41,559 nt of DNA from Actinomycetota bacterium (GCA_035759705.1 DASTUJ010000083.1:1-41559), one strand, 5' to 3'. Positions 15,056 to 25,480 are shown, numbered from the stretch's first letter. The notes: a model not told the origin generated them from the sequence alone. Translations and numbers: made by a program.

Positions 15056-17289
15056 AGTTCCTTCCACTCCGCAGGCTGCTGGCCCTGGCTGCCGCCGCAG
15101 GCCTGCTGGCCGGCTGCGGCGCCCAGGAGGAGCCCCCTGCCGAACCCGTCGAGCGGGTGCTGATCGTCTCCCTGCCGGGAGTTCGCTGGGCCGACGTGCT
15201 GGAGCACGACCTTCCCAACCTCGAGGCGTTCGTCGAAACAGCCGCCATCGGCGACCTGTCGACCCGCATCGGCCGGCGACCCGCCTCCACCACCGACGCC
15301 TACCTGTCGATCGGCGCCGGCACCCGGGCCCTGGCCCCCGACGTGGACATCGCGGTCGCGGTCGACCCGGACGAGCTCTACGGAGGGGTCCGGACCGACG
15401 ACATCCTCCAGCGGAGGCTGGGCCGGGTCCCTAGGGGGGTCGCCTACCTGGCGGTTGGGGCGGCGATAGAGCGCAACGAGGAGTCCCTGTTCGGCGCCAA
15501 ACCCGGGCGGCTGGGCGACCTGCTGAGCGACGCCGGCATCCACCGGGCGGTGATCGCCAACGCCGACGCAGCCGAGGGCTTCGTGAGCGACGAACCCCCG
15601 CCCGACGGCGCCTACGCCCGCGGCGCCGCTACCGCTTTGATGGGTTCGGACGGGATTGTCCCCGGCGGAACGGTGGGCCGGGGGTTGCTGCAGGAGGACC
15701 CGATGGCGCCTTTCGGCCGGAAGCTGGACCAGGAGGCGGTGCTGAAGGCTTTCGATGCCGAGTGGCAGGGCAACCGTCCCGCAGTGGTGCTGGTGGAGGC
15801 GTCGGACCTCAGCCGGGCCGCTGCCTACGGCGGGCGGGCGACCCCGGAACAGCAACAGGCCCTGAGGGAGCGAGCCCTGGCCGACTCGGACGACCTCCTG
15901 GCCGAGCTGGTCGGCCGGACCGACCCGGAGCGGGATGCCGTGCTGGTGGTGTCGCCCGTGGCCGCCACCTCCACGCCCGAGCTGGCAATCGCCGCCATGC
16001 GCGCCCCCGGCCGGGAGAAGGGACTGCTGCGTTCATCCACCACCAGGCGGGACGGCTACGTGCAGCTTGCCGACGTGGGCCCCACGGTGCTGGACCTCGT
16101 GGGGCTGGAGCAGCCGGAGGAGATCGAGGGCAGGGCATTCGATGTCGGCAGCGCGGACCGCTCGGGCCGGGTGGAGCGGCTGGTCAGGGCCGCCGAGGAC
16201 GCCGCCTTCCGGGATGCCCTGATGTACAAGGTGGTCCCGGCGTACTTCGGGGTGCAGATCCTGTTGCTCGTGGGCCTGGCCTTCGCCCGCCGCTTTCCCG
16301 AGCGGGTAGGGCGCTTGCTGAAGCCGGCGGCGCTTGCCTCTCTTTCGGTCATTCCCGGCACCTATCTCGTAAGCCGGTTGGGCATTGTCAGGCTCAACAC
16401 CTGGGGGTACTTCGCGGCGGTGATCACGGTGGCCGCAGTGCTTGGTGCTGTCGGCGTGGCGATCGACCGGCGCCACCCGGGCCTCGGCGCCATTGCGGTC
16501 CTACTGGCCATCGCCGGTATGTTCACATTCGACGTGATCTTCGGCGCGCCGCTCCAGCTCAACTCGGTCTTCGGCTACTCGGTCACTGTGGCCGGGCGCT
16601 TCTCCGGGCTGGGGAACCTCGCTTTTGCCCTGTTCGGGGCAATAGCGGTCCTGCTGGCCGCGCTTCTGGTGGAGCGATACGGGCCCGCCGGACTCAGGCC
16701 GGCGATGATCCTTCTTTTGATCGTGGTCCTGGTTGAGGGCCTTCCGATGCTGGGCGCCGACGTCGGCGGCGTGCTGTCGATGGTCCCCGCCTTCGGAGTA
16801 ACCGTGCTGCTCCTCGCCGGGCGGCGCCCACGCTGGACCCACTACGCCGCTCTGGGGGCCGCCGCCGTTGGATCCGTCCTGCTGTTTGCCTTTCTCGATG
16901 CCGCCCGGCCCGAGGGGTCGCGCACCCACCTGGCCCGGGTGGCCCAGCACGTGCTCGACGGCCGCTGGGGGCTGTTCTTCGACAGCCTCGGCCGGCGGCT
17001 TCAGGCCAGCTTCGGAAGCGCCCGGGTCGCCGCGTGGGCGGTTCTGGCGATCCTGGCCGTGGGCGCCGGGGTGTACGCCATCCTGGTCGTCCGCGGGGTT
17101 GCAGGGCCCGGCGCGACCCGCAGGGACCGGGACTCCTGGCAGGTGGCGGCGGTGACCGGCGTGGCGGTCCTGGCGGTCATAGGCCTGGTGGCGAACGACT
17201 CGTCGGTGGCCGTGCCCGCAGCGATGGTCCCGGTCCTGGTGCCGATCTTCGTCCTCAGGCGGGCGCAGGCGCTCCCGGAGCCTTTGTGA
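15052..17289 (+). CDS. Lipoprotein with degenerate alkaline-phosphatase-superfamily ectodomain and polytopic membrane domain
   Basis: 745 residues from GTG 15052 (GTGA overlap with murJ). Lipobox LLAGC puts the lipidated Cys at residue 22. Residues 35-370 follow an alkaline-phosphatase/phosphodiesterase fold: RVLIVSLPG where active members have a metal-binding Asp, a Thr/Ser-rich STTDAYLSIGAG near 79-90 at the nucleophile site, VVLVEASD near 245, DAVLVVSPVAA near 295 where active enzymes have a metal-binding Asp-His, and LADVGPTVLDLVGL near 340. From about 395 there are 10-11 membrane helices with a conserved FGYS/GRFSGLGN loop and GADVGGVLS. Loss of metal ligands suggests a non-catalytic binding domain. 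It is a paralogue of the gene at 18134. Confidence 0.75.
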   Translation: MKFLPLRRLLALAAAAGLLAGCGAQEEPPAEPVERVLIVSLPGVRWADVLEHDLPNLEAFVETAAIGDLSTRIGRRPASTTDAYLSIGAGTRALAPDVDIAVAVDPDELYGGVRTDDILQRRLGRVPRGVAYLAVGAAIERNEESLFGAKPGRLGDLLSDAGIHRAVIANADAAEGFVSDEPPPDGAYARGAATALMGSDGIVPGGTVGRGLLQEDPMAPFGRKLDQEAVLKAFDAEWQGNRPAVVLVEASDLSRAAAYGGRATPEQQQALRERALADSDDLLAELVGRTDPERDAVLVVSPVAATSTPELAIAAMRAPGREKGLLRSSTTRRDGYVQLADVGPTVLDLVGLEQPEEIEGRAFDVGSADRSGRVERLVRAAEDAAFRDALMYKVVPAYFGVQILLLVGLAFARRFPERVGRLLKPAALASLSVIPGTYLVSRLGIVRLNTWGYFAAVITVAAVLGAVGVAIDRRHPGLGAIAVLLAIAGMFTFDVIFGAPLQLNSVFGYSVTVAGRFSGLGNLAFALFGAIAVLLAALLVERYGPAGLRPAMILLLIVVLVEGLPMLGADVGGVLSMVPAFGVTVLLLAGRRPRWTHYAALGAAAVGSVLLFAFLDAARPEGSRTHLARVAQHVLDGRWGLFFDSLGRRLQASFGSARVAAWAVLAILAVGAGVYAILVVRGVAGPGATRRDRDSWQVAAVTGVAVLAVIGLVANDSSVAVPAAMVPVLVPIFVLRRAQALPEPL

Positions 17290-18137
17290 GCTTCGCCCTG
17301 GCTCTGGTAGGCGGCGCTCTGGCGGCGTGGGCCCTGCTGGCCGCATCCGGCGCGCTGATCGCCCACCCGGTACTGCAGCGCAGGAACTACCGGGATTTCG
17401 AGCTCCCGACTGCGATTGGGCTGCTGCTGGTCGCGGCGGTGCTGGCGGTCGAGGGCGTGCGCACCATGGCCGGGCTGGCCGGGCTGGAGAGTGGCCGGAT
17501 AGCGCCCGAGCGCCTGGCGGTGGCGGCCGCCGTGGTGGTGTTCGGCTTTCTCGGCCTTTTGGACGACCTTTTGGGCGACGGAGCCGACCGGGGCCTGCGG
17601 GGCCACATCAAAGCTGCGCTGCACGGGAGGGTCACGACAGGCTTCATCAAGCTCGGCGGGGGAGCGGCGGCGGCTCTGGTGATCGCCGCAGCGGTCGACG
17701 GCGACCGGCCGGTCCGGGTGATTGTCGACGCGGCACTCATCGCCCTGGCGGCGAACATCGGCAACCTGCTCGACCGGGCTCCCGGAAGGACGCTGAAGTG
17801 GGGGCTTTTGGCCTACGTGCCCCTGGCGCTGGCCGCCGGATTCTCGGAACCCGGCCCGGCGCTGGCCGTTGTCGCGGGCGCCTCGGCAGTCCTGCTGGCG
17901 GGCGACCTGCGGGAACGGTTCATGCTGGGTGACACCGGGGCGAACGCCCTCGGCGCGGCGCTCGGGGTCGGGCTCGTCCTGGTCGTGGGATTTCAGGGCC
18001 GGGTGATCGCGGCGGCGGTCCTTCTTGCCCTCACACTGCTTTCGGAGGTGGTCTCGTTCAGCCGGATCATCGAAGGGTTCCCGCCCCTGCGGGCTCTCGA
18101 CCGCCTCGGCCGCCTGCCCAGGGACCGGGCAGCTTGA
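17286..18137 (+). CDS. MraY/WecA-superfamily polyprenyl-phosphate sugar-phosphate transferase, divergent
   Basis: 283 residues from GTG 17286 (GTGA overlap), with about 9-10 membrane segments. FLGLLDDLLGD (about 92-102) supplies the DDxxG acidic pair, NIGNLLDRAPGRT (about 158-170) stands in for the NxxNxxDGxxGL loop, and MLGDTGANALG (about 215-225) is the GDTGS-type loop. These are landmarks of enzymes that move a sugar-1-phosphate from a nucleotide sugar to polyprenyl phosphate. It is shorter than MraY or WecA, and the usual His-rich final loop is missing. The donor sugar is unknown. It lies between two paralogous phosphatase-like membrane proteins. The longer open frame from 17034 is a shadow. 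Confidence 0.8.
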   Translation: MSFALALVGGALAAWALLAASGALIAHPVLQRRNYRDFELPTAIGLLLVAAVLAVEGVRTMAGLAGLESGRIAPERLAVAAAVVVFGFLGLLDDLLGDGADRGLRGHIKAALHGRVTTGFIKLGGGAAAALVIAAAVDGDRPVRVIVDAALIALAANIGNLLDRAPGRTLKWGLLAYVPLALAAGFSEPGPALAVVAGASAVLLAGDLRERFMLGDTGANALGAALGVGLVLVVGFQGRVIAAAVLLALTLLSEVVSFSRIIEGFPPLRALDRLGRLPRDRAA

Positions 18138-20389
18138 GAGCCCGCGCGACCGCCCTGATCGCCGCTCTGACGATCCTTCTCGCTGCGGCCCCCGCAGTCG
18201 CACAAAGTGACACCCGTGTGCCGGGCCGAATGCTGATCGTCTCGGTGCCCGGCCTTACCTGGGCCGACGTCGCAGCCCACGACCTCCCGGAGCTCGAGAG
18301 GTTCTTCGACCAGGCGGCCCTGGCCGACCTGGCCCCCAGGGGAGTGTCGCCCCGCTCCGGCCCCGGCGACGCCTACCTGACGATCTCGGCCGGCGCCCGG
18401 GCAACCACCCGGCCGGCGGTCGACGGCCAGGTGCTGGCGCTCAACGAGCAGAGCTCGGGCTCGATGGCGGGTGAGATCTTCGCCCGGCGGACCGGCTCGA
18501 TCGCCGCCGGCGACTTCGTGGCCCTGGGCTGGCCGGCGCTGCTCCGGGCGAACGAAGCCGAACCGTACGACGCAGTTCCCGGCCTGCTGGCGGAGACCCT
18601 GCGGGACGAAGGGATCGGGGTGAGCGTAATCGGCAACGCCGACGGAACCGACTCGGTCGGCTCCTCCTACGAACGACAGGTCGGCCTGGCGCTCACCGGC
18701 ACCGACGGCGTGGTCCAGGGGGGCGCGCTCCGCCGCGAGCTGCTCGCCGACGACCCGGCTGCGGTCTTCGGGGTCCGGCTGGACGAGGCGATGGTTCTCC
18801 AGAGGTTCGACGAGGCGTGGGGGACCGACCGGTCGCAGGACTCCGTGGTGATGGTCGAGGCGTCGGACCTCGCCCGCACCCTCCGCTACTGGCCGATGGT
18901 GGGAAGCGACCGCTTTTCGACGCTGTGGGCGGACTCCCTCGCCGGGGCCGACAAGCTGTTCGGGCAGCTCATGGACCGGGTCGACCCGGACTTCGACACG
19001 GTGCTCGTCGTAGCCCCCTACAACCGGTTCGAATCCCGCGACCTCACAGCGGTGGCTATGCGATCGCCGGGGTCGGAGAGCGGGTACCTGGAGTCGGCTT
19101 CCACCCAGCGCGAGGGCTTCCTGACGCTGGTCGACATCGCACCGACGGTGCTCAGCACCTTCGACATCGACCGTCCCGTTGCCATGGAGGGCCGCCCGGC
19201 GGAGGTTGCGGAGTCCTCAACCTCGCTCTCCGGCCGGATCCACCGGCTGGTCTCCCTGAACGACGCCTCCCGGTTCCGGGAGCGGCTCCTGGTGCCCACC
19301 ACGGTGGTGATCGTGTTGATCCTCGCCTTCGTGCTGGCCGGGACCGTGGTCGCCATCTCCGGCCAAAAGGATGCCCGCTGGCGGCGGGCCCTGCGGTTCA
19401 TGGCGTTGGTCGACCTCGCCGTGTTCCCGATGTCCTACGCCGCCCGGGCCTTCGACCTGGAGGATCTGGGGGCGGGCTTCTACTGGGGGTTCGTCACGGT
19501 CACCGCCCTGGCGCTGGCCTCTGCGGCAACTGCCCTTGCCCGCCGATCGGGCACCCTGCGGACCGGGCTGGTCGTCATCCTCTGCCTGGTGGCCGGTGTG
19601 CTGGTCTTCGACGTCGTCACCGGCTCCCGCCTCAGCCTCAGCGCCGCATTCGGGTACTCGCCGACCGGCAACTCCCGGCTCTACGGCATCAGCAACTACT
19701 CCTACGGCCAGCTGGCGACCGCAGTCTGCCTCCTGGCGGCGTTCCTGGCGGCCCGGGGGAACGGTCTGCGGGGCCGCGGCGCGGCGATCATCCTGCTCGT
19801 GGCGACGCTGGTGGTGCTCGGAGTCCCCATCTGGGGATCGGACGTCGGAGGAATCCTGGCGTTCACGCCGACGATCCTGCTCTTCGTGGCACTCGTGTTC
19901 ACCCGGAGGATCCGGCTGCGCACGGTGGTCGCAGGCGGCCTGGCGACCGTCGCGGCGGTCACCGCGTTCGGCCTTCTCGACCTGGCTCGGCCCCCGGAGC
20001 GCAGGGCGCACCTCGGACGGCTGTTCGAAAGGGTGGGGGACGAGGGCCTCGGCCCGCTCTTCTCGATCATGGAGCGCAAGCTCCTGGCGAACCTGCAGGT
20101 ATCGGTCTCCTCGTTCTGGGTGGCGGTGATCCCGATGGCGGTAGCGTTTTGGATCTTCATCGTCCGTTACCCCACACGGCCGCTGGACCGGGTAAGGGCG
20201 ACTCTGCCGACCCTGGGGGCCGGCGTAGCGGCGGCATTCGTCGCAGCGGTGCTGGGCAGCCTGGTCAACGACTCCGGAGCGATTGTGGGCGGCGTAGCGG
20301 CGGCGGTGCTGACTGCCTCCCTCGCTTACCTCGTCCTGGCGGAGCCGGCGCCCGTTGAAACGCCGGATCCCGAGGTGGCCGCGGCGTGA
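18134..20389 (+). CDS. Second degenerate phosphatase-like/polytopic membrane protein
   Basis: 751 residues from TTG 18134 (TTGA overlap). A cleavable signal peptide (about 1-23, ending APAVAQS) replaces the lipobox of its paralogue at 15052. The ectodomain keeps the same landmarks: MLIVSVPGLTW at 33-43, GDAYLTISAGARA at 78-90, VMVEASDL near 238, DTVLVVAPYNRF near 289 and TLVDIAPTVLS near 332; the metal-binding Asp and Asp-His of active alkaline-phosphatase-superfamily enzymes are absent. About 10 helices follow from residue 384, with FGYSPTGNSRLYGISNYSYG and GSDVGGILAFTPT matching the paralogue's loops. A heteromeric complex of the two is plausible. Function unknown. Confidence 0.75.
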   Translation: MRARATALIAALTILLAAAPAVAQSDTRVPGRMLIVSVPGLTWADVAAHDLPELERFFDQAALADLAPRGVSPRSGPGDAYLTISAGARATTRPAVDGQVLALNEQSSGSMAGEIFARRTGSIAAGDFVALGWPALLRANEAEPYDAVPGLLAETLRDEGIGVSVIGNADGTDSVGSSYERQVGLALTGTDGVVQGGALRRELLADDPAAVFGVRLDEAMVLQRFDEAWGTDRSQDSVVMVEASDLARTLRYWPMVGSDRFSTLWADSLAGADKLFGQLMDRVDPDFDTVLVVAPYNRFESRDLTAVAMRSPGSESGYLESASTQREGFLTLVDIAPTVLSTFDIDRPVAMEGRPAEVAESSTSLSGRIHRLVSLNDASRFRERLLVPTTVVIVLILAFVLAGTVVAISGQKDARWRRALRFMALVDLAVFPMSYAARAFDLEDLGAGFYWGFVTVTALALASAATALARRSGTLRTGLVVILCLVAGVLVFDVVTGSRLSLSAAFGYSPTGNSRLYGISNYSYGQLATAVCLLAAFLAARGNGLRGRGAAIILLVATLVVLGVPIWGSDVGGILAFTPTILLFVALVFTRRIRLRTVVAGGLATVAAVTAFGLLDLARPPERRAHLGRLFERVGDEGLGPLFSIMERKLLANLQVSVSSFWVAVIPMAVAFWIFIVRYPTRPLDRVRATLPTLGAGVAAAFVAAVLGSLVNDSGAIVGGVAAAVLTASLAYLVLAEPAPVETPDPEVAAA

Positions 20390-20856
20390 GCCCCAACCCC
20401 GCCGCCACGACCCCGCCCGGTCGAATCGTGCCGGGGAGTGCGCAGCGGAGGCTGGTGATGAGCGCACTGTTTCTGCTGCTGGTCCCCGGGATCATCGGGA
20501 TCGACTTTTGGCCGCTGACCGCCTGGCGCCTTTTCAGCCAGGCCCGTACAGACCTCCAGACGAACTGGGAGATCGACGCAGTGGACGCTCGAGGCCGGAC
20601 GGCCACCCTCGACCTCGACCGGCTCCCGTTCGGTTACCAGCTTGCCGAGTGGACGCTGGCGGAGCTGGAAACCAGCACCAACCCCAGAAGGAACGAGGTC
20701 TGCGCCGCCCTTCTCGAGGCGGCGGCAAAGGAGCGACCCGGCACCGTTTTGCTGAACATCGTGCGCAACGACCGGTGGTTGGTGCGACGGGACGGAAAGT
20801 GGGTATTCGAGTCCGACCGCCTGCTGTTCCACTCCTGCGGGAGCCCTAACAGATGA
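20386..20856 (+). CDS. Small membrane-anchored protein paired with the HTTM-like gene
   Basis: 156 residues from GTG 20386 (GTGA overlap). A Pro/Ala-rich cytoplasmic start is followed by one helix at about 25-45 and then a DFWPLTAWRLFSQART stretch (about 46-61) that begins the extracytoplasmic part. The rest is a compact alpha/beta-like domain ending in RLLFHSC. A similar 'WP-x3-WR-x-FS' start is common in small proteins encoded beside HTTM/DCC genes. The next gene begins at ATGA over its stop, so it is probably an accessory subunit. No enzyme motif seen. Confidence 0.65.
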   Translation: MSPNPAATTPPGRIVPGSAQRRLVMSALFLLLVPGIIGIDFWPLTAWRLFSQARTDLQTNWEIDAVDARGRTATLDLDRLPFGYQLAEWTLAELETSTNPRRNEVCAALLEAAAKERPGTVLLNIVRNDRWLVRRDGKWVFESDRLLFHSCGSPNR

Positions 20857-21728
20857 AGCAACGTTTCTGGCACTGGCTTGACCGCGCCCTGTGGGGGCCC
20901 GAGACCGCCGCCAGGCTGCTGTTCGTCCACACCGGGCTGGCGCTGCTGATAGGGACGCGGGTCGCCCTCGGCCCCTACCCCGAGCTGGCCGGCACCCCCG
21001 AAGCCCTGTTCGTCCCCGTGCCGATCCTCGCCTTTCTGCCCGGAATGCCGCCGCTGTGGCTCATCGTCGCCCTGCAGGTAGCCGGCGCGACCGCGGCCCT
21101 GGTTGCCGCGCTGCGCCGGTACCCCCGGGCCGCCTTCGGGCTGGCGTGGGGCTGCTACCTGGTGCTCGCCGGCCTGTTTGGAAGCAGGGGCAAAGTAATG
21201 CACAACGACCTGTTGCTGCTGTGGACCGCGGTGCCGTTCCTGCTGGCGCCGGTGGGCGTGCCCGGAGACGACCCGGAACCCCGCCGGGAGTACGGGTGGC
21301 CCGTCCGCTCCGCCGCCTTCATCGCTGCGGTTGTCTACGGGCTGGCGGGCTACCACAAAGTTCTGCGCTCCGGCCCCGCCTGGGCGTTCGGCGACAACCT
21401 GAGATACGTCCTGCTTTGGGGACCGGTTTACTGCCGGGTCCGCTGTGAGGAGGCGGCCCGCTGGGTGGCGGACCGGTGGTGGGCCTACAAGGGAGCCAGC
21501 GTCTTCAGCCTGCTGTTCGAGTTGACCTTCCCTCTCGTCCTGGTGTGGCGGAGGCTCCAGCCCTGGTACGCCGTGATCGCAGTGGGCCTGCACCTGTTGA
21601 CCTGGGTGTTTCTCGGGCTGGACTACTGGGCCTGGTCGGCAACCGCCATGCTGGTGTTCGTCGACTGGCCCGCGGTCCTTTCCAGGCTCCAAGGAGGCAG
21701 GAGGCTTCCTGCGGGGCAAAACGTATGA
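20853..21728 (+). CDS. HTTM-like polytopic membrane protein
   Basis: 291 residues with about 7-8 membrane segments. It resembles the HTTM domain (shared with vitamin-K-dependent gamma-carboxylase): a buried VMHNDLLLLW segment near 112, GLAGYHKVLRSGPAW near 165, an ELTFPLVLVW helix near 225 and a GLHLLTWVFLG helix near 248 with the conserved His. Bacterial HTTM proteins are mostly uncharacterised. It is the last gene of the murJ-centred run; a hairpin lies 9 bp after its stop. Its place suggests a modification step on the product of the operon (inference). Confidence 0.7.
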   Translation: MKQRFWHWLDRALWGPETAARLLFVHTGLALLIGTRVALGPYPELAGTPEALFVPVPILAFLPGMPPLWLIVALQVAGATAALVAALRRYPRAAFGLAWGCYLVLAGLFGSRGKVMHNDLLLLWTAVPFLLAPVGVPGDDPEPRREYGWPVRSAAFIAAVVYGLAGYHKVLRSGPAWAFGDNLRYVLLWGPVYCRVRCEEAARWVADRWWAYKGASVFSLLFELTFPLVLVWRRLQPWYAVIAVGLHLLTWVFLGLDYWAWSATAMLVFVDWPAVLSRLQGGRRLPAGQNV

Positions 21729-21736
21729 TCTCCAAC

Positions 21737-21754
21737 ACCCTTCTTGGAAAGGGT
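21737..21754 (+). terminator. Hairpin after the murJ-centred operon
   Basis: ACCCTT (21737-21742) pairs with AAGGGT (21749-21754) across a 6-nt loop, 9 bp after the last stop. No T-tract follows, so it is a weak terminator candidate. The rest of the gap to pyrG (to 21999) holds no gene; GCGTTAAGCCG occurs twice in it (21779 and 21967). Confidence 0.35.
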
Positions 21755-21972
21755 CAACGATACAAAGGTAGAGGCAGGGCGTTAAGCCGGAAGAAGCTTC
21801 AGTTCTGGGCTTCGATGCCGTGCTGCTGCACGGCAGACGGACTGACGAACCTGGCGGCGGCCCAAGACCTCATCCATCCCGACATGACGGGGACGCTGAC
21901 GGTCACCCAGGCGTAGCCCGTCCCAGGGCGCGAACAAATCTCGTTAACTTCCCATGAAACCGGGGGCGTTAA

Positions 21973-23718
<1,746 letters not shown>

Positions 23719-23745
23719 CCGTTCAGTCGTAGCTACAATCGAAGA

Positions 23746-24303
23746 GTGACCGGCCACCGCGAAACCCTTAGCTCCGAGACCGTCTACGACGCCGGCTTCT
23801 TCCAGGTGGTCAAGGAGGAGGTGAAGCTCCCCAACGGCGACAGTCACGATTACCACTGGTGCAAACACCCCGGCGCGGTGGCCGTGGTCCCGGTCGACGA
23901 GGACGGACGCATCCTGATGGTCCGCCAGTTCCGCCAGGCGTGCGACGACATGCTGCTGGAGATCCCCGCCGGCAAGATCGACCCCGGCGAGGACCCCTGG
24001 GTCTGCGGCCGCCGTGAGCTCAAGGAGGAGACCGGCTACGAGTGCGGCGACCTCGACCTCCTGAGCAGCTTCTACCCGAGCCCCGGCATGACGGACGAGA
24101 AGACCCATGTCTTTGTCGGCCGGGAGCTGAAGATCGTCGCCCCGGCGCCCACGCACGACGGGGGAGAGCCGATCTCCATGGAGTGGATGGGCAGCGAGGA
24201 GGCGTTCCAGGCCATAGAGGACGGCCGGATCGTCGACGGTAAGAGCATCATCGGCATCACGCTGTACCAGATGATGCTGGCCAAGCACGAGCTTCACGAA
24301 TGA
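23746..24303 (+). CDS. Nudix hydrolase, ADP-ribose pyrophosphatase type
   Basis: 185 residues from GTG 23746. The Nudix box (GX5EX7REUXEEXGU) reads from GKIDPGEDP to RRELKEETGY at about residues 78-100, and LEIPAGKID in front of it is typical of ADP-ribose/NDP-sugar pyrophosphatases. The product would hydrolyse ADP-ribose to AMP and ribose-5-phosphate; the exact substrate is inferred. It sits in the conserved pyrG-nudix position and overlaps the ald start by 4 nt (ATGA). Confidence 0.9.
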   Translation: MTGHRETLSSETVYDAGFFQVVKEEVKLPNGDSHDYHWCKHPGAVAVVPVDEDGRILMVRQFRQACDDMLLEIPAGKIDPGEDPWVCGRRELKEETGYECGDLDLLSSFYPSPGMTDEKTHVFVGRELKIVAPAPTHDGGEPISMEWMGSEEAFQAIEDGRIVDGKSIIGITLYQMMLAKHELHE

Positions 24304-25409
24304 TTGTAGGGGTCCCCACCGAGCTCAAGAACCACGAGTACCGGGTGGCGCTCACCCCCGCAGGCGCCAGGGAGCTGACCTCGGCCGGTCACCAGGTGCT
24401 GGTAGAGACCGGCGCCGGGGCCGGGTCCCGCCTTCCCGACGAGGTCTACGTGGCCGCGGGAGCCACCATGACCGATGTCGACGACGTCTGGGCCCGCTCC
24501 GACATGATCCTCAAGGTCAAGGAGCCGGTTGCCGCCGAGTTTCACCGAATGCGGGCCGGCCAGATCCTGTTCACCTATCTGCATCTTGCAGCCAGCCTGG
24601 AGGTGACCCAGGCGATGCTCGACTCCGGTATCGCCGGGGTGGCCTACGAAACCGTCCAGGACTCCCAGGGCCGCTTGCCGCTGCTGGCGCCGATGAGCGA
24701 GGTCGCCGGACGGATGGCGCCCCAGGTCGGGGCGACCCTGCTGGAGAAGGAGCACGGCGGGCGGGGGATCCTGCTCGGCGGCGTCTCCGGCGTGCACCCG
24801 GCGAAGGTCATCGTGCTCGGTGCCGGAATGGCCGGAGCGAACGCCGCCTGGCTCGCCCAGGGCATGGAGGCCGAGGTGATCGTGCTCGATCGCAGCATCG
24901 ACCGCCTGCGCTACATCGACTCCATCCACAAAGGCCGCATTCTCACCCTGATGTCGAACCAGACGACCATCGAGGAGTCGGTGCTCTCCGCCGACCTGGT
25001 GATCGGCGCGGTGCTGATCCCAGGAGCCCTGGCGCCGCACCTGGTGAGCAAGGAGCAGATCCTGGCGATGAAGCCGGGGGCGGTGGTGATCGACATATCC
25101 GTCGACCAGGGCGGCTGCTTCGAGACCTCCCGGATGACCACCCACTCCGACCCGACCTACGTGGTGGGCGAGGTGGTGCATTACTGCGTCGGGAACATGC
25201 CGGGGGCGGTGCCGCACACCTCGACCTACGCCCTGACCAACGCCACGCTGCACTACGCGTTGGACCTGGCGAACAAGGGCCTGGTTCGGGCATGCACGGA
25301 GGATCCGGCGCTGGCGAAGGGGTTGAACACGCTGAACGGCGTGCTGGTGAACGAGCCGGTGGCCGAGGCCCACGGCATGGACTACCGGCCGGCCTCGGAG
25401 GTTTTCTAG
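24300..25409 (+). CDS. ald: Alanine dehydrogenase
   Basis: 369 residues, the normal length. It interconverts L-alanine and pyruvate with NAD. Conserved parts: an N-terminal GVPTELKNHEYRVALTP with Arg/Lys substrate contacts, KVKEPV near 74, the NAD fold GAGMAGANAAWLAQGM near 180, the VIDISVDQGGC strand near 265 and HTSTYALTNATL near 305. It starts at ATGA overlapping the Nudix gene, so the two are co-translated. In other actinobacteria ald is often induced by alanine or low oxygen; no regulator lies beside it here. Confidence 0.95.
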   Translation: MIVGVPTELKNHEYRVALTPAGARELTSAGHQVLVETGAGAGSRLPDEVYVAAGATMTDVDDVWARSDMILKVKEPVAAEFHRMRAGQILFTYLHLAASLEVTQAMLDSGIAGVAYETVQDSQGRLPLLAPMSEVAGRMAPQVGATLLEKEHGGRGILLGGVSGVHPAKVIVLGAGMAGANAAWLAQGMEAEVIVLDRSIDRLRYIDSIHKGRILTLMSNQTTIEESVLSADLVIGAVLIPGALAPHLVSKEQILAMKPGAVVIDISVDQGGCFETSRMTTHSDPTYVVGEVVHYCVGNMPGAVPHTSTYALTNATLHYALDLANKGLVRACTEDPALAKGLNTLNGVLVNEPVAEAHGMDYRPASEVF

Positions 25410-25480
25410 CGCGCCGTGCCCGTTGCGGTTCGGGAGGACGGGCTGAGCGTGTGGTCGTTCACCAACCCCGCCTTGGCGGT

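Noticed and set aside
14314-17289. 991-codon frame suggesting a fusion to the pseudo-phosphatase
   Set aside because: The first ~246 codons are a shadow of murJ; the lipoprotein signal starts at GTG 15052.
19025-19040. GGTTCGAATCC, like a tRNA T-loop
   Set aside because: It lies inside the second pseudo-phosphatase gene and no acceptor, D or anticodon stems are seen around it.
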